A stretch of 64,000 nucleotides of DNA, taken from Anthopleura xanthogrammica (lineage: Eukaryota > Cnidaria > Anthozoa > Actiniaria > Actiniidae). Shown here in pieces: positions 52,145 to 63,068 of the stretch; position 1 is the stretch's first letter; each line of letters opens with the position of its first letter. The position numbers and the translations under genes were made by a program. The stretch is from NCBI GenBank assembly GCA_964019055.1, contig OZ025206.1:25409906-25473905 (forward strand), in the 5' to 3' direction. The notes beneath the pieces are model-generated. The model was not told the DNA's origin and did not search any database. It saw nothing but the letters and a program-made list of their open reading frames with translations.

Positions 52145-52365
52145 TTAAACCAATAATATGGTCGTATTTTTCTTGTCCGAGGTCGGTTTCCATAGCACAC
52201 AAATCCTTTTTCATTTAAGATCATTTGATATTGTCTGGTTGCATAATTGTTATGATTATATTATATCAAACCCTTAATATATTTTGGCTCAATAATTCGG
52301 CTACGTGTTGAAATAGTTTCTCTATCCTTATAATTTTTTCCTTTCATTTTTTCCTTTCCTTCCGT

Positions 52366-52390
52366 CTTTCTTTCTTTCTTTCTTTCTTTC
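52366..52390. repeat. (TTTC)n microsatellite
   Basis: About six TTTC units in a longer pyrimidine-rich tract. Confidence 0.9.
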
Positions 52391-52539
52391 GAATTCTTTC
52401 TTTGTTTGACAAGTTTCTGGCGGTTGGTCACAATAGATAAGATGGATAAGAGATCGTGACAACACATCTCGCGGGATTGGACTTGGAAAAATCATACTGT
52501 AAACCCATAAAGGAATACTTAGTACTCGTACTTAGTCAG

Positions 52540-52880
52540 AGGTTGTTTCAGGGTCCGATCTGAGTGATCTGTGAGTCACCGTGCTCTGGTGATCAGCCCA
52601 GAGGCTGTTTCCATGACTTCTGGGCTAGCTGATCTTAGTCAGGGCATGGCTAACTTACATCAATTGCTTCAGGGTTCTATCTGTGAATTAGCCGTGCATA
52701 GCTTTTCCTAAGATTTCTTAAAACCTGAGTTGTCAAGAAACGGTACCGTGGCTTTGTCAAGGAATGGTGATCAAACATCAATTTCATCGAATCCTGAAAC
52801 AACCTCTCAGTGTGTGATATAAGTCAATGCACGGTTTATTCGCAAATCAAATTGAAATTTAACGTGGAAAAATATCATTC
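52540..52880. mobile_element. Degraded SINE-related repeat
   Basis: Several diverged copies, in both orientations, of the block GGGCTGATC-TAAGTCAGGGCATGGCTAA also found in the SINE at 17205 and tandemly at 57034. Confidence 0.6.
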
Positions 52881-53576
52881 AATGGTAACAAGATTTCAGC
52901 GAAGCGAAGAGTGACTTAAATTTTAGGCGGGAAAATAGACGGTGGCGCGCCGCAAACCTGACGCATGCGCAGATGTTTGGTTAGATGGAAAAAGCCGTAT
53001 CAAACTCTTGAAAAAAAATATTAGTTTTTGACAACTGTAGTAAGAAAATGAGACTCTTTATACCCTACATCTATATGTTATATAAACCCAACTGCTGTTC
53101 TTCGTTTGCACATGACGTCATTGCGGCCATCTTGCTTGAATTTGACAAGACCTGTCAATGAATCCTTTTGTTATATCAATCAACATGGTCGCCGTGCCTT
53201 TTGTTATATCACTCCCTTAGGAATTATTGAACACCAGCAATTGTTTCTTTAAGGAACACGTATAAATAAATTAAGGAAAGGTTTTATGATGTTTTATGTG
53301 CACAGAACTATTTTATAGTGCTCATTAAATCATGAATTGACATGTTGCCTGGGCAGCTGAAGCGTGGATTATGTGCATCAAGTCACGATGAACGAACACA
53401 AGAAAGTAAAATATATTAATGAGGATTTTAACGTGGGTGTTGGAAGAAAATAAAAAAGAGCAAAGGATGGATGTCTTAAATGATAAAGTTGATAAAAGTA
53501 GAGAAAGTCGACTATTTTGAAACAAAAGTTTTAGAACACAAATCGTGTGAAGCTAATGAAATGGTGTGTTTCAAAG

Positions 53577-54447
53577 ATGGCGGCTGATGATCCCGAGGTT
53601 TTTGCAGTTCGACTTCTCTTTACTAGACCTAAGCTGTATCGGCTAGACCCTTATCCGTGCATGATACCACTAGAACCAACCTCCCCTGTAAGGAAACAAA
53701 GCAAAGCAAACACCGTTCAATGTTTATTAAGCTCTCACCGAGGCTTTTATAAAAGCGACGGCTTTTGTAAAAGAAACCCGACCCAGAGTTACTGAATATG
53801 CTGTTTCGTAGAGAGTCAGTATAACACCCAGGCTTAAACACCACAAAGAATGGACGAAAAACCAACGCTACTCACTGCACTTCAAAAGACTGTTAGAAAC
53901 AGTGTTTCCTCAGTGATCATGGATTTCGAGTTTGAGCAGCCGTCTACTGCACTGTCTTGTACCGTGAGCTAAATCAAACATTGATCCATAAATGCAAATC
54001 CCATCTGTCATAAATACAACAGTCATTTCAAAGGTTTTTACATTCCAGCCATTAAATCAGTAAACACGACATGACGTATGCGTGGATTGAGCTGACAAAA
54101 AAATTCTTTTCAAAATTGAGTAAATGAATCGCAATTACGAAACATATCTTCGAGCTAATTATCGTGTCAATTCAAGGTGATCAATCTACGTTCAAAAGAG
54201 TATAAGGTCTTCGTAAGCAGCTTTTACATGAGGAGTCAATAGAGACCTCTAACCTGTTCTAAGACAAACTGGTGTCTGCTTTCTTCTTTTTTCAACGCAA
54301 CAGCGTAGTTTATTTTGTATGCCGTTTCATACCCTGCCGGAAACCAAGAACGTCTCGGTTGCCTGCAAAGAAGTCGGCCATCACCAACCGTCTTTTCGCC
54401 CACTCCTGTTGTCAAACCGATATCTGGATCACGTTGGATTGTCATAG
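53577..54447 (+). CDS. Candidate small two-exon gene, unknown product
   Basis: ATG 53577 lies in AAAGATGGCGGC, a YY1-type initiator common at housekeeping translation starts. The frame MAADDPEVFAVRLLFTRPKL continues to the donor TCCCCT|GTAAGG (exon 53577-53687, phase 0). A strong acceptor (pyrimidine-rich, CAACGCAACAG) ends at 54303, and the next exon reads in phase 0 to TAG 54445-54447 (FHTLPETKNVSVACKEV), giving 84 residues. A strong donor GCG|GTAAGT at 54482 closes that exon just past the stop. I do not recognise the protein. A competing minus-strand frame (ATG 54445 to donor at 54254) occupies the same place, so strand and coding status are uncertain. Confidence 0.35.
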
Positions 54448-54499
54448 AGTTACGAAGCAGCAACCAACCGAGAGACAAAGCGGTAAGTACTAGTATAGA

Positions 54500-55130
54500 T
54501 GATGATTAATTCATACAGTTTCCGATTCCCAGGGGTCTATTTTATACATCTCTTAAAGCGTATAATCTTATTTAGAACTTTATATTGTTAATAACTCCAC
54601 TATCAAGTACGAACACTGCATAATGAATCCTTACGTATATTTAAAAAAAGTGTTCGTTGACCTCATAATGTATACAAAACTTCTATCTTCCTTTCTGCGT
54701 GCCATAAAACGACATTGAATTGGAAACTCATTTGTCTCTAAAGCTGTGATGCGTTTTTGAGCCCCTACCTCCCCTCCCCCTTAGTCCCAAACTTTTACGC
54801 CCACCTCATCACATTACTGAGACTGTTTCATGTCTGCGGATGATCATATCCTGTCTCTTGTCCTGTATTAATGGATGTTAAAAGCTATTTTAACAAGTAA
54901 TATCCAATAACAGCTTGACTTAGACAAACAGTTCGGCCATTTTCAGAGAAATTTACTGAGAAAATACATTGGTCCAAGCTAAGTGGGCTGTGGTGTTGAA
55001 AGATGAAACATTATCTGCTCTTATTATGCAGTTTTATTATCAGACGTTCAAGTTTCTTCAAATCAATCCTCCCTCCCTCTCCTCAAAATGCACCTGCATT
55101 GGGAATATGATTAAAAAAGACCTATATTTT
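54500..55130. other. Intergenic, nothing recognised
   Basis: No supported exon between the candidate gene and the ribozyme-like motif. Confidence 0.4.
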
Positions 55131-55139
55131 TATATTTTT

Positions 55140-55174
55140 ACTCCGACGAAGGACTAGCGTCCGAAACGTCAGTA
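55140..55174 (+). ncRNA. Hammerhead-ribozyme-like motif (degenerate)
   Basis: ACTCCGACGA, then stem GGAC-TAGC-GTCC, then GAAACGTCAGT resembles the CTGANGA-stem II-GAAA hammerhead core carried by Penelope-like elements and retrozymes. The invariant CTGA is CCGA here, so catalytic activity is doubtful. It is probably a relic of a dispersed repeat. Confidence 0.3.
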
Positions 55175-56056
55175 AGTGATCTTTCTTATTTTTTTACGGT
55201 GTAAAATTTATCTTTTTATCACAACTGTTTCATTAGAAACACCGACGCAGCCCACACTAGCTTACCACTAGTTATCATCTCTATATTTCTACAAACGGCT
55301 TCGAATGAATTTCACTGAGGGCGGCTTCACTCAAGGTTCTTCTTCTGTAATTTTCCGCGACGTTTTAACTTGCAGACATTTCAGTTTACAAATTACTTTT
55401 TTTGACATACGGCTAAATCATTGCTCATTTTAAGTACTACTCACATTTGGCACTTTGAAAACTGAACTCTAAAGTTCTTACAGAACATCCTTCATAAATG
55501 ATATACAACGAATTAAAGCCTGACTAACACAAAATTATATGTCCATTTGTGTCAAATTTATGTCGACAGTCTAAAAACTAAATTAAGTTTTTAGAAAACT
55601 ATCAATTGACAGATTTTATTCTTTACTTTTTTTCTAGCAAGTAAAAAAAAACCGGACATTGTGGGGACATATTGGATTTGAAATACCAACATTGTTGGGA
55701 CCCAATTAGGGTTCTGCCTACAAGGTATTAAAGGAAATAAATAAAAGAGACAGAACTTTCGAAAAACTCAAAGAGTCTGGGAGGACTCGTGATTCTCTAA
55801 TTAGGAATTTGTCTACTGGTACTTGAAGAAAAGGAAGCGATTTGGTTCTAACTTTATTCAGTTGTGTTGAACATCTATAACAAGAAGAGAGTGCCCGACA
55901 ACACCCGGCGGAAACAAATTTGTTTACTGAGTATTATTACACAATGCTAGACAAAGAAAGAAATATTCTAAAAATCATTTGGTGAAGCATCTTCTGCACT
56001 TCATGGCAACTCCAACATCCATAAAGACAAAGGAGCAAAGTATATATTGTTAAACA
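55175..56056. other. 5' flank of the plus-strand GPCR
   Basis: AT-rich and without a convincing exon. TATATATTG at 56040 lies directly before the start codon but is too close to act as a TATA box for this CDS unless the leader is very short. Confidence 0.4.
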
Positions 56057-59000
56057 ATGTCTGCTACAAAAAACTTTAATGGCAATTCAACGTTTACGAC
56101 ACTTCCAGCTACCACAGAGAACTCTACAAACCACACAAAAACTGGAATACCATCTGACACTGATGACAATTTCTTAGCATCTGGGTTGATGATGCAGTCT
56201 GCTCTTTTACTGGTTGTGTTCGGGAATCTTTTAGTATTGCTGGCTCTTTCCAGTTATAAGCGCTGGACAGCACCAGATGTGTTGGTGTTCTCGTTATCGT
56301 TGGCTGATCTTTTAGACTCTTTGATAGGACTACAAACGCTGACTATAGTGAAGTATTTTTTGAAGATTCCCTGGCGAGAATGGCTTTGTAATGCCTATGT
56401 AACTTTGTTATACACGTTTCGTATGGCTTCAGGAAGTACGGTTACGTTCATGGCTGCAGAGCGAGCCTTCCTCGTGGTTTCCCCCATTAAACACCATACG
56501 ATGGTTAGACCAACTCGAGTCAAAAAAATTGTTCTTGGGGTCTGGCTGTTTTCTTTATTCCTGAGCATTTTGCCCTTTACTGGTGTTGGACACTCGAGTT
56601 TCCGGCAGCTTGATCGCGCCTGTTTGGTTCAACTTTTCGATTTAGGGATCCATTTTGCCATAATCATTGAGGTAATTGGCTGCATCCATCTCGTATTGAC
56701 TCTTGGTAGTTACATAGCCATCAAAATGTCGGCAAAGAAATTCGTCCGAAGACAGACGACCATGGGAGGAGCGACAAAGCCTCGCAAGCAAAGCAAGCAG
56801 GTGCTTTATGATAAGTCTCCCGAGAAATCTGGAAAGGTTGGACGAGATAAGAAGGAAAAGGCAAGCGGGGCAGGAGTGTCGGGGGTGAAGAGATTGAACA
56901 GGATGATGGGGATTGTAGTCATCGTCTACTACATCAGCTGGCTTCCATTTTTAGTAAGTATAGTTAATTTAAAATTAACAATTTTGAGATTATGCAAATA
57001 ATTATTATCATTTTAATTTTAACCATGTTATCGGAACCCTGAAACAACCTCTGGGCTGATCTAAGTCATGGCACGGCTAACTCACAGGTCGAACCCTGAA
57101 AAAACCTCTGGGCTGATCTAAGTCATGGCACAGCTAACTCACAGGTCGAACCCTGAAACAGCCTCTAATGGGATGATCTAAGTCAGGTCATAGCTAACTC
57201 ACAGATTGAATCTTGAAAAAGTCAGGGCGCTGCCTACTCACAGATCAAACCCAGAAACAACCTCTGGGCTGATCAAGTCAGATCGAACCCGAAAGAACCT
57301 CTCATCTAATAGTTATATTTGGTCATGTTTGGAAGTGTCCGACTGGGACCGAATACTTTACACCAAAGCGAGGTTTGGATTCTCACAGGCAGCCCAAGCA
57401 AAGTTTCTGTGTATGTTTTATAGGGGAATGTATTGGCCTAGGATACAAATAAAAAATAAGATTTTTCACACAACATTTTGCTTTAAAATTTTAATTAAGA
57501 TTAAAATTTTGCTTCATTTGCTGCCTTACCTTGTTTGGTCTTCTGGCGAATTTTTAGCCCAATTTAAGGTCGTTTAGGGGTTTTTTTGGGGGGGGGTGGG
57601 GGGGGGGGGTGCAGATTTTGGAGGGAGGAAAAAAATCATCCGCATCACTATTAAATTCATCGTCTATTTCTAATTCACTCGTCTTGGTTTCTGCAGTTTA
57701 ACAATCTTGTGAGCCTTATAATCGATAAGGAACCAAACCAGAAGATCTCTTTATTTGCCGGGCTGATTTCTTTACTTCATGCTTTGGTGAATCCTATTCT
57801 ATACGGTAAGATGAGCCAGCGGTATCGCCGTGGTTACGTGCATACCTTCAAGACCATGTTAATGATATGTGGAGGCAAACGACCGGTCAGACCAGGTAAA
57901 GGTAGGTGTAATAATAGCGCTTTCAACGGATGACGTCACGATGATGCATTATGGGATTGAAATGCGGACAAGCCAACCAAAAAAATAAAAACAAGCTGCA
58001 ACAATGTTTTGTTGTCTTGTTGTTTCCAATTCGTGGAAAAGCTATGGTTTTTCGACTGATATTGATCAGTCTTCTTTTCCTTGTAACCTTTTTTACATAG
58101 TTTGTCCACATTTCGATCCCACAAGGCTTTGCGATATCTTTTTTTAGCAACCGTGGAAAATGCTATTTAAAAAAACTTCAATTCAATTTTTATAGATACC
58201 CCGTTATAATCTCTGGGCTGATCAAAGTCATGCAGGGCTTGGCTTCTCACAACCTCTGCCGGGGCATGGTCAAAGTCAGAGCACGGCTAACACACAGATT
58301 GAATTCAAATTTGGCGTGTCAAGTTTTGCGGAGGCCGGGGAAGAAACCGGAAAACCCTTTGAGATTAGCGGGGGAAAATAAAGCCATTGCGGTTGGCGGT
58401 ACTTGTTGTCAGATAAGAACCTAGATTAACAAACTCGACTCCTCAAGTTTGACGTATCAGACCGATTTTGTTTTGGAGTAAAGGCTTTTTGGGTGCAGGG
58501 GAGGGGTAGGAGAGGGATTGAAATTTCTGATCTGTTTCTGATGTTAGCATCTATATATATACAAAATAATGACTTCTAAATCAAGGCAGTATTCCGTCGT
58601 GAAACACGGTAGTTAACTATACAGGATACTTTATGATGTTTCTACACGATATTTTGTTGAACTTTAGGTATAACGTCCTTCTGCTCCATTCCCGCTCCAC
58701 CACTAACAGGAGAAGTCAACAAATGCCATGCTTTGGATAACTCTGCTTTCAATGGCGATCGTGAAGGTTAGTAAGAACGATTTTTTTCTATACTTTTGCT
58801 GTCAGAATCCCTCCTCTCCTTCGGCCCTTTCCCGAATACTGCAAAAAAAAAACAATTCATCATCGGCATTCACCAATTTCACATCCCCATAATACTTTGC
58901 ATTTTTCGGGGGCAACTAGAAAGAAAATTATTTGAAAACTCAAAACTTTTCATGCAGATGCTAAGTATATTTGCTATCATCATTGAAAAATCCAGTATCA

Positions 59001-59590
59001 GTTTAATCCGAGTTAATTCCACTCGCATGGGAGAATGAAACGTTTGGTGTTATCGACGATGTATAGACTTACTAAGAAATGTCGTGACAATTACTCATAA
59101 ACCTGTTCAAATTTCTTTCTTTCTGGCTTCTTTTAATTCTGATTGATGCATAAGTGTTTTTAGATGGTTTTTCTTATTATTAATCTTCATGATATTAACA
59201 ATTTTGTCTCGTTGCTGCCCCCAAAAACGCAAAGCATTATGGGGGTGTTAAAGTGGGGAATGGGCTTCTGTACGTTAAACCGACAAATTTCAATCGAATC
59301 TGACTGTTTTTACCAAATAAGGCGAGTGAAGGTTCACTTGGCAGCAAAAATCCCGTGCATAGAAGTATGTGAATATACTTTTGCGTGTCGCGCTGTATAT
59401 TTCTGTTAATTGAGAGACTCGTGCATTCTATTTTACTTCAGGGAGCATTCCTGATGTCAATCCTGTAACCGCGAGATACAAGCCAATTGAAGAAACAGAA
59501 AACACGTATGAAATGAAAGAAATCATGGTACCTTTAGAGAACAACCATGTCACGGAGGTCATTGCTGACAATCTTGCAGTCAAGGAGTAA
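56057..59590 (+). CDS. Rhodopsin-like (class A) GPCR, four coding exons
   Basis: Model: exon 1 56057-56953 (donor TTTTTA|GTAAGT), exon 2 57697-57895 (acceptor GTTTCTGCAG; donor ACCAG|GTAAAG, or alternatively AAAG|GTAGGT ending 57901), exon 3 58668-58766 (donor GAAG|GTTAGT), exon 4 59442-59590 (acceptor TTTTACTTCAG; stop TAA). Phases 0, 1, 1 are consistent, giving 447 residues. The N-terminus has several NxS/T sites. TM1 43-65 (GN at 56), D84 in TM2, Cys111 and Cys189, AER at 134-136 in place of DRY, a basic third loop (about 225-275), YYISWLPF in TM6, and NPILY at 331-335 in TM7. Exons 3-4 encode a tail with DNSAFNGDRE and EETENTYEM. Paralogue of the minus-strand receptor; it has one extra intron in the tail. 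Plasma-membrane receptor by family; ligand unknown. Confidence 0.9.
57034..57303. repeat. 57-bp tandem array in GPCR intron 1
   Basis: About 4.5 copies of a 57-bp unit (GAACCCTGAAACAACCTCTG then GGCTGATCTAAGTCATGGCA, ending CTCACAGGTC) start at 57034, 57091, 57148 and about 57205. The unit is the same block found in SINE-related repeats at 17219, 40010, 52550 and 58210. Confidence 0.9.
57584..57612. repeat. G-rich tract in GPCR intron 1
   Basis: T7 followed by runs of about 9 and 12 G. It could form a G-quadruplex in the sense-strand pre-mRNA. Confidence 0.8.
58205..58440. mobile_element. SINE-related remnant in GPCR intron 2
   Basis: CTCTGGGCTGATCAAAGTCA block twice, then GGCGTGTCAAGTTTTGCGG and GGAAAACCC body motifs as in 17205-17492. 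The tRNA-like head is decayed. Confidence 0.55.
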
Positions 59591-59734
59591 GATACAGAAC
59601 ACACCAAAACCCGCATACCCAATGAACGGACAAGTGTTCTGTGCCTGGTTTCGGTAAAACAATTTTTTAGCTTGCATTTCTCAGTTACTAACCACGTATC
59701 ATTCTTCCGGGAATAAGATCAAAGTAAAGCATGG

Positions 59735-59905
59735 CTCGTGTACATTTGTGCTCAGGCTAATGTGACGCCTCTCTCTGTTGTGTTCGTGGGTTCGATTCTC
59801 AGACCCACCATCATATGTGAGTAGAGTTGCTTGTTGGTTCTCTGCTGTGCTTGGAGGGTTTTTCTCCAGGTTTGAGTTCTTCCGTCCGCACACAAAAAGC
59901 CGCTC
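59735..59905 (+). mobile_element. tRNA-derived SINE
   Basis: GTGGGTTCGATTCTCAGACCC is a clear B box. The upstream A-box region is weak. The body GTGAGTAGAGTTGCTTGTTGG and CTTGGAGGGTTTTTCTCC matches the family at 38029 in plus orientation. Confidence 0.7.
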
Positions 59906-59941
59906 AGTAAAAGCGGTCACCTCGGTATATTGGTCTCGTAT

Positions 59942-60073
59942 AGACCCCTTGCACTAATTCTCAACCTGGGGGTCAAAACAAAAGAACTCCCTTCTCTTGA
60001 GAATACAAATCTTTTGTGATGTTGATATTTTTCATTATTTCAACCCTAATTTGGGAATTAGTGCAAGGGGTCT
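59942..60073. mobile_element. 132-bp MITE, AGACCCCTTGCACTAATTC termini
   Basis: A 19-bp inverted repeat AGACCCCTTGCACTAATTC at both ends with a non-coding interior. The target duplication is unclear (GTAT/GTAC). Confidence 0.75.
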
Positions 60074-60343
60074 GTACCGTAAGTTCACGACCTTTCATTC
60101 GGTCGGTAGACTTGCAAATTTTCCGGTTTTTGGGTGAGATAAAACTTCAATTTGTCGTTTGATTCACATCCGTTTGAATGAATCTTCTCGAGTCTCATTG
60201 GTAAACAAAACTGTGATACTCAAGGAAATGACACTAATGTGGTCAAAAGTGGGTATTAAGCAATACGCACATAATATTGAACTTGAAATATTGACTAAAA
60301 ATTATATAAATATTCCTAAACGACAAAACACCCCTGGAGATAT

Positions 60344-60471
60344 CCTGGTAGTGATCACGCACAAAGCAATTCAAGACGAGGCTCCGGGGAAACAATGGAG
60401 TAACCTAATATATTCTTTTGTTTCCCCGAAGCCTCGCCTTGGATTTCTTTGTGCGTGCTCACTCAGCCAGA
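60344..60471. mobile_element. 128-bp foldback element
   Basis: CACGCACAAAG...GAGGCTCCGGGGAAACAA pairs with its inverse TTGTTTCCCCGAAGCCTCG...CTTTGTGCGTG with few mismatches. Confidence 0.8.
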
Positions 60472-61126
60472 ATATCGAAAGTGGGCTATTTCTGTATATT
60501 CTATTATTCCATTGCTAAGATGATGATGATGTCACTCCCCACTAGCCTCAACAAATCATCTCTCTCCCCTCCCCCATAACACATGCACATAACTAATTAA
60601 ATAACCTGCTGCCAATGGAAAAGTGGTCATAGTTATCACCACAGGACCACCAGAAATACGCCGCTGTATTTAGCAAAGGCTTTGTAAAAATGTTTAATCA
60701 AAATAAAATGTTACTAAAATTAATTTTTCTATTTTTATATGTTGTAATAGACACGAAAATTCACGAGTTAAGTGTCCGAGGATATCTATAGCAACCTTCG
60801 GTTAAGTGTAAAACAAAACAAACAGAGAAAATTAACAAGCTTTTTTATTAGTAAATAAGCCCACACCAAGAACTTCCTACCGACCTTTTCCATTAGTTTA
60901 CCTTTGAATATGACTAATTATCATAGTTTGATCAAGAGATCGATACTTAGACGTGCTGAAATGGCGGCTTTTCTTACACTATTTTTTAAAAAGCCCTTCT
61001 GAAGAATCTCCAACGAACCGAAAAGGCAATAAAGGCCCGTCTATATACACGCTCTGATTGTCGGCCAAATTCTTCGCTGTCAGAATATATCGGGAAGCAA
61101 ATTGTGTATGTAGTTTAGTGAACACA
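60472..61126. other. Intergenic, nothing recognised
   Basis: No exon or element ends seen. Confidence 0.4.
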
Positions 61127-61273
61127 ATGCACCCTTCTCAAAATTATTTTGGATGTGGGGCTAACACGAAACACAAAAGAAATCACACTTTTTCTCGATG
61201 GAATTTGTGGCATTTCTTTTGTGTTCCATGTTAGCCTCATATCCAATGCAAGATAATTTTGAGAAGGGTGCAT
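61127..61273. mobile_element. 147-bp foldback element
   Basis: ATGCACCCTTCTCAAAATTA at left and its inverse at right, with inner arms around ACACAAAAGAAAT. Few mismatches. Confidence 0.8.
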
Positions 61274-61348
61274 TCAAGCCCGATTTAATTTGAAAAACCG
61301 GGCCGACATGAGAAAATCTATGACAGTGCTACATATTTTTAGCCTACG

Positions 61349-61764
61349 CACAGGGAGCCCAATTTAGATAAAAGTAAAAGGTGAAAATAAAATCGGGGAA
61401 AAAATCGCGCTTAATTGATTTTTTAAATTCCAGATCAAGATAATGTCCTCTATAACACGAACGAGCAAATGAAATCGGTAAAAAATGCCCTAGAACGTTT
61501 TTTTCGTGCACGCCTTTGTTTTCCTATATAATTTCATTATGGTATCTTATGTGTGGATTTGGGTCAATATACTTTTACAAAGGCGCGCCCGAAAAAAAAT
61601 TTTCTAGTGCATTTTTTACGGATTTTTTTTTGCTCATTCGTATTATAAATGACAATATCTTGACCAAGAATTAAAAAAAATTAATTAAAAAAAAATTAAT
61701 TAAACGCGATTTCTTCCCGATTTTATTTTCACCTTTTACTTTTATCTAAATTGGGTTCCCTGTG
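61349..61764. mobile_element. 416-bp MITE, CACAGGGAGCCCAATTTAGA family, copy 2
   Basis: About 48-bp terminal inverted repeats begin CACAGGGAGCCCAATTTAGA and extend through TAAAAGTAAAAGGTGAAAAT. The interior holds the TGTGTGGATTTGGGTCAATA and TTTTACGGATTTTTTTT blocks shared with 39424-39687. Confidence 0.85.
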
Positions 61765-62002
61765 GCCTACGTGCATCCGAACGTAACTGTGTGAAAATCG
61801 GGCTGCACGCTAATCCAGATACTGGACCCTCCTTACTAGCTGCACGCAGGCTACAGATTTTTTGAATCGGGCAGATTAAATTTTTTTCGCGAATCGGGCT
61901 TGAATTGGGCTCTAATCTACACGCACGACTTGCTTTAGTCCCAATGGTGTCGGGAAGATGTATCGGGCCTACAAATCAAGCTTGCATTTCCCCTTAATAG
62001 AA

Positions 62003-63068
62003 TCAATTGCTTTGGACCGATGAAATGGGTTCTATCGGCTCAATGTCATCAATATCTTTCAAAGGCTCATTTTGTATCAGATGATCAGATATTGGTTTGA
62101 TCTCAGGCTGATTATCAATCGTTTGTAAATGTTTATCAATACCTTCTATAGGTTCTGGCTGATCTATTTTAATAGTTTCCTTGCTTATATCTTCAATTTC
62201 CTTTTCTTTCTTAAATGGTTTAAGACTTTTCATCTGTATTGGTGGCGGTGGTGGGATGAAAATCTTCTTACGGTAACTCTTGTATTCTCTTTTCCCTAGC
62301 AACATGTTTTGGACTTTTTTCTTCAATTGCTTCAAGCTAAATTTTGTTTCGTAGGGCGCTATCATTAGTACTTCGTGCTTATTTTTTACCGTTCGTCGAG
62401 TCCAAACACGTCTCCTGATTCTCGCAAGACTTTTCAAATGTCGAAAATGAGTTGAAACTCTAAAACGTTTCTTCTTTGATTTTCGCCACCGTTTCATTGT
62501 GAACGTCGGCTTAGTCGTAATGAAACCTTTGTATGTGTTTTTAAAAGACGTTTTCTTGATGACATTTCTCTTAAATTTAAATTCTCTATCAAAGTCTTCG
62601 TTCTTGAAGATATTTTCCATCGAGTCAATCTCGGGCATCTTCGGCAAATCTTCGATTTTCGGAACATCGTCGACATCAATAAACTGTTCTGTGATTGGTC
62701 CAAAAGACTCGGGTTTCTTGATGCTTAACAACTGGCTTTCTATTGGCTTAATTTGTGACGTCGGTGATGGCTCCTCTAGGAGTTTTCCTATTGGTGGAAT
62801 ACTTGTAGGCTTGGTGAAAGATTCGGGTTGAACAAGATCAACTTTGTGGAGATTTGTTTGGTTGTTTTGACCAGAAACATTCGCATTTTTGGAGTAAATC
62901 TGCTGCTCTTTTGCTTGTGGGTTGTTAGGTGTTGTTGTATTGTTGTTTATGAAGGTATTGCTAGCGAGTTGTTTGTATCCCTGTGTACTATTGTCGGCTA
63001 TTCCAGATTGAAGTGTTGGTGAAGTCGATGGTTTCAATTCTTCAAGTGGGAGAAAGACACCGTTCCGT
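62003..63068 (-). CDS. Basic, proline-containing protein exon, unknown family
   Basis: A frame of 355 codons from the acceptor GAAGCTTTCAG (AG at 63070-63069) to the stop at 62003. The apparent first Met at 63037 is TTG, so this is the last exon of a spliced gene whose start is upstream. Residues about 1-110 are Asn/Gln/Ser/Pro-rich and disordered-looking, about 115-165 acidic (DVDDVPKIEDLPKMPEID), about 165-270 strongly basic (RWRKSKKKRFRV, RIRRRVWTRRTV), then IPPPPPIQ and an acidic C-terminus (DIDDIEPIEPI). No signal peptide or membrane segment. The alternation of charged blocks suggests a nuclear or structural protein, but I do not recognise it. A strong donor CTGCAG|GTAAGA at about 63611 on the same strand may end an upstream exon, although the simple in-frame join meets a stop. 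Confidence 0.55.
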
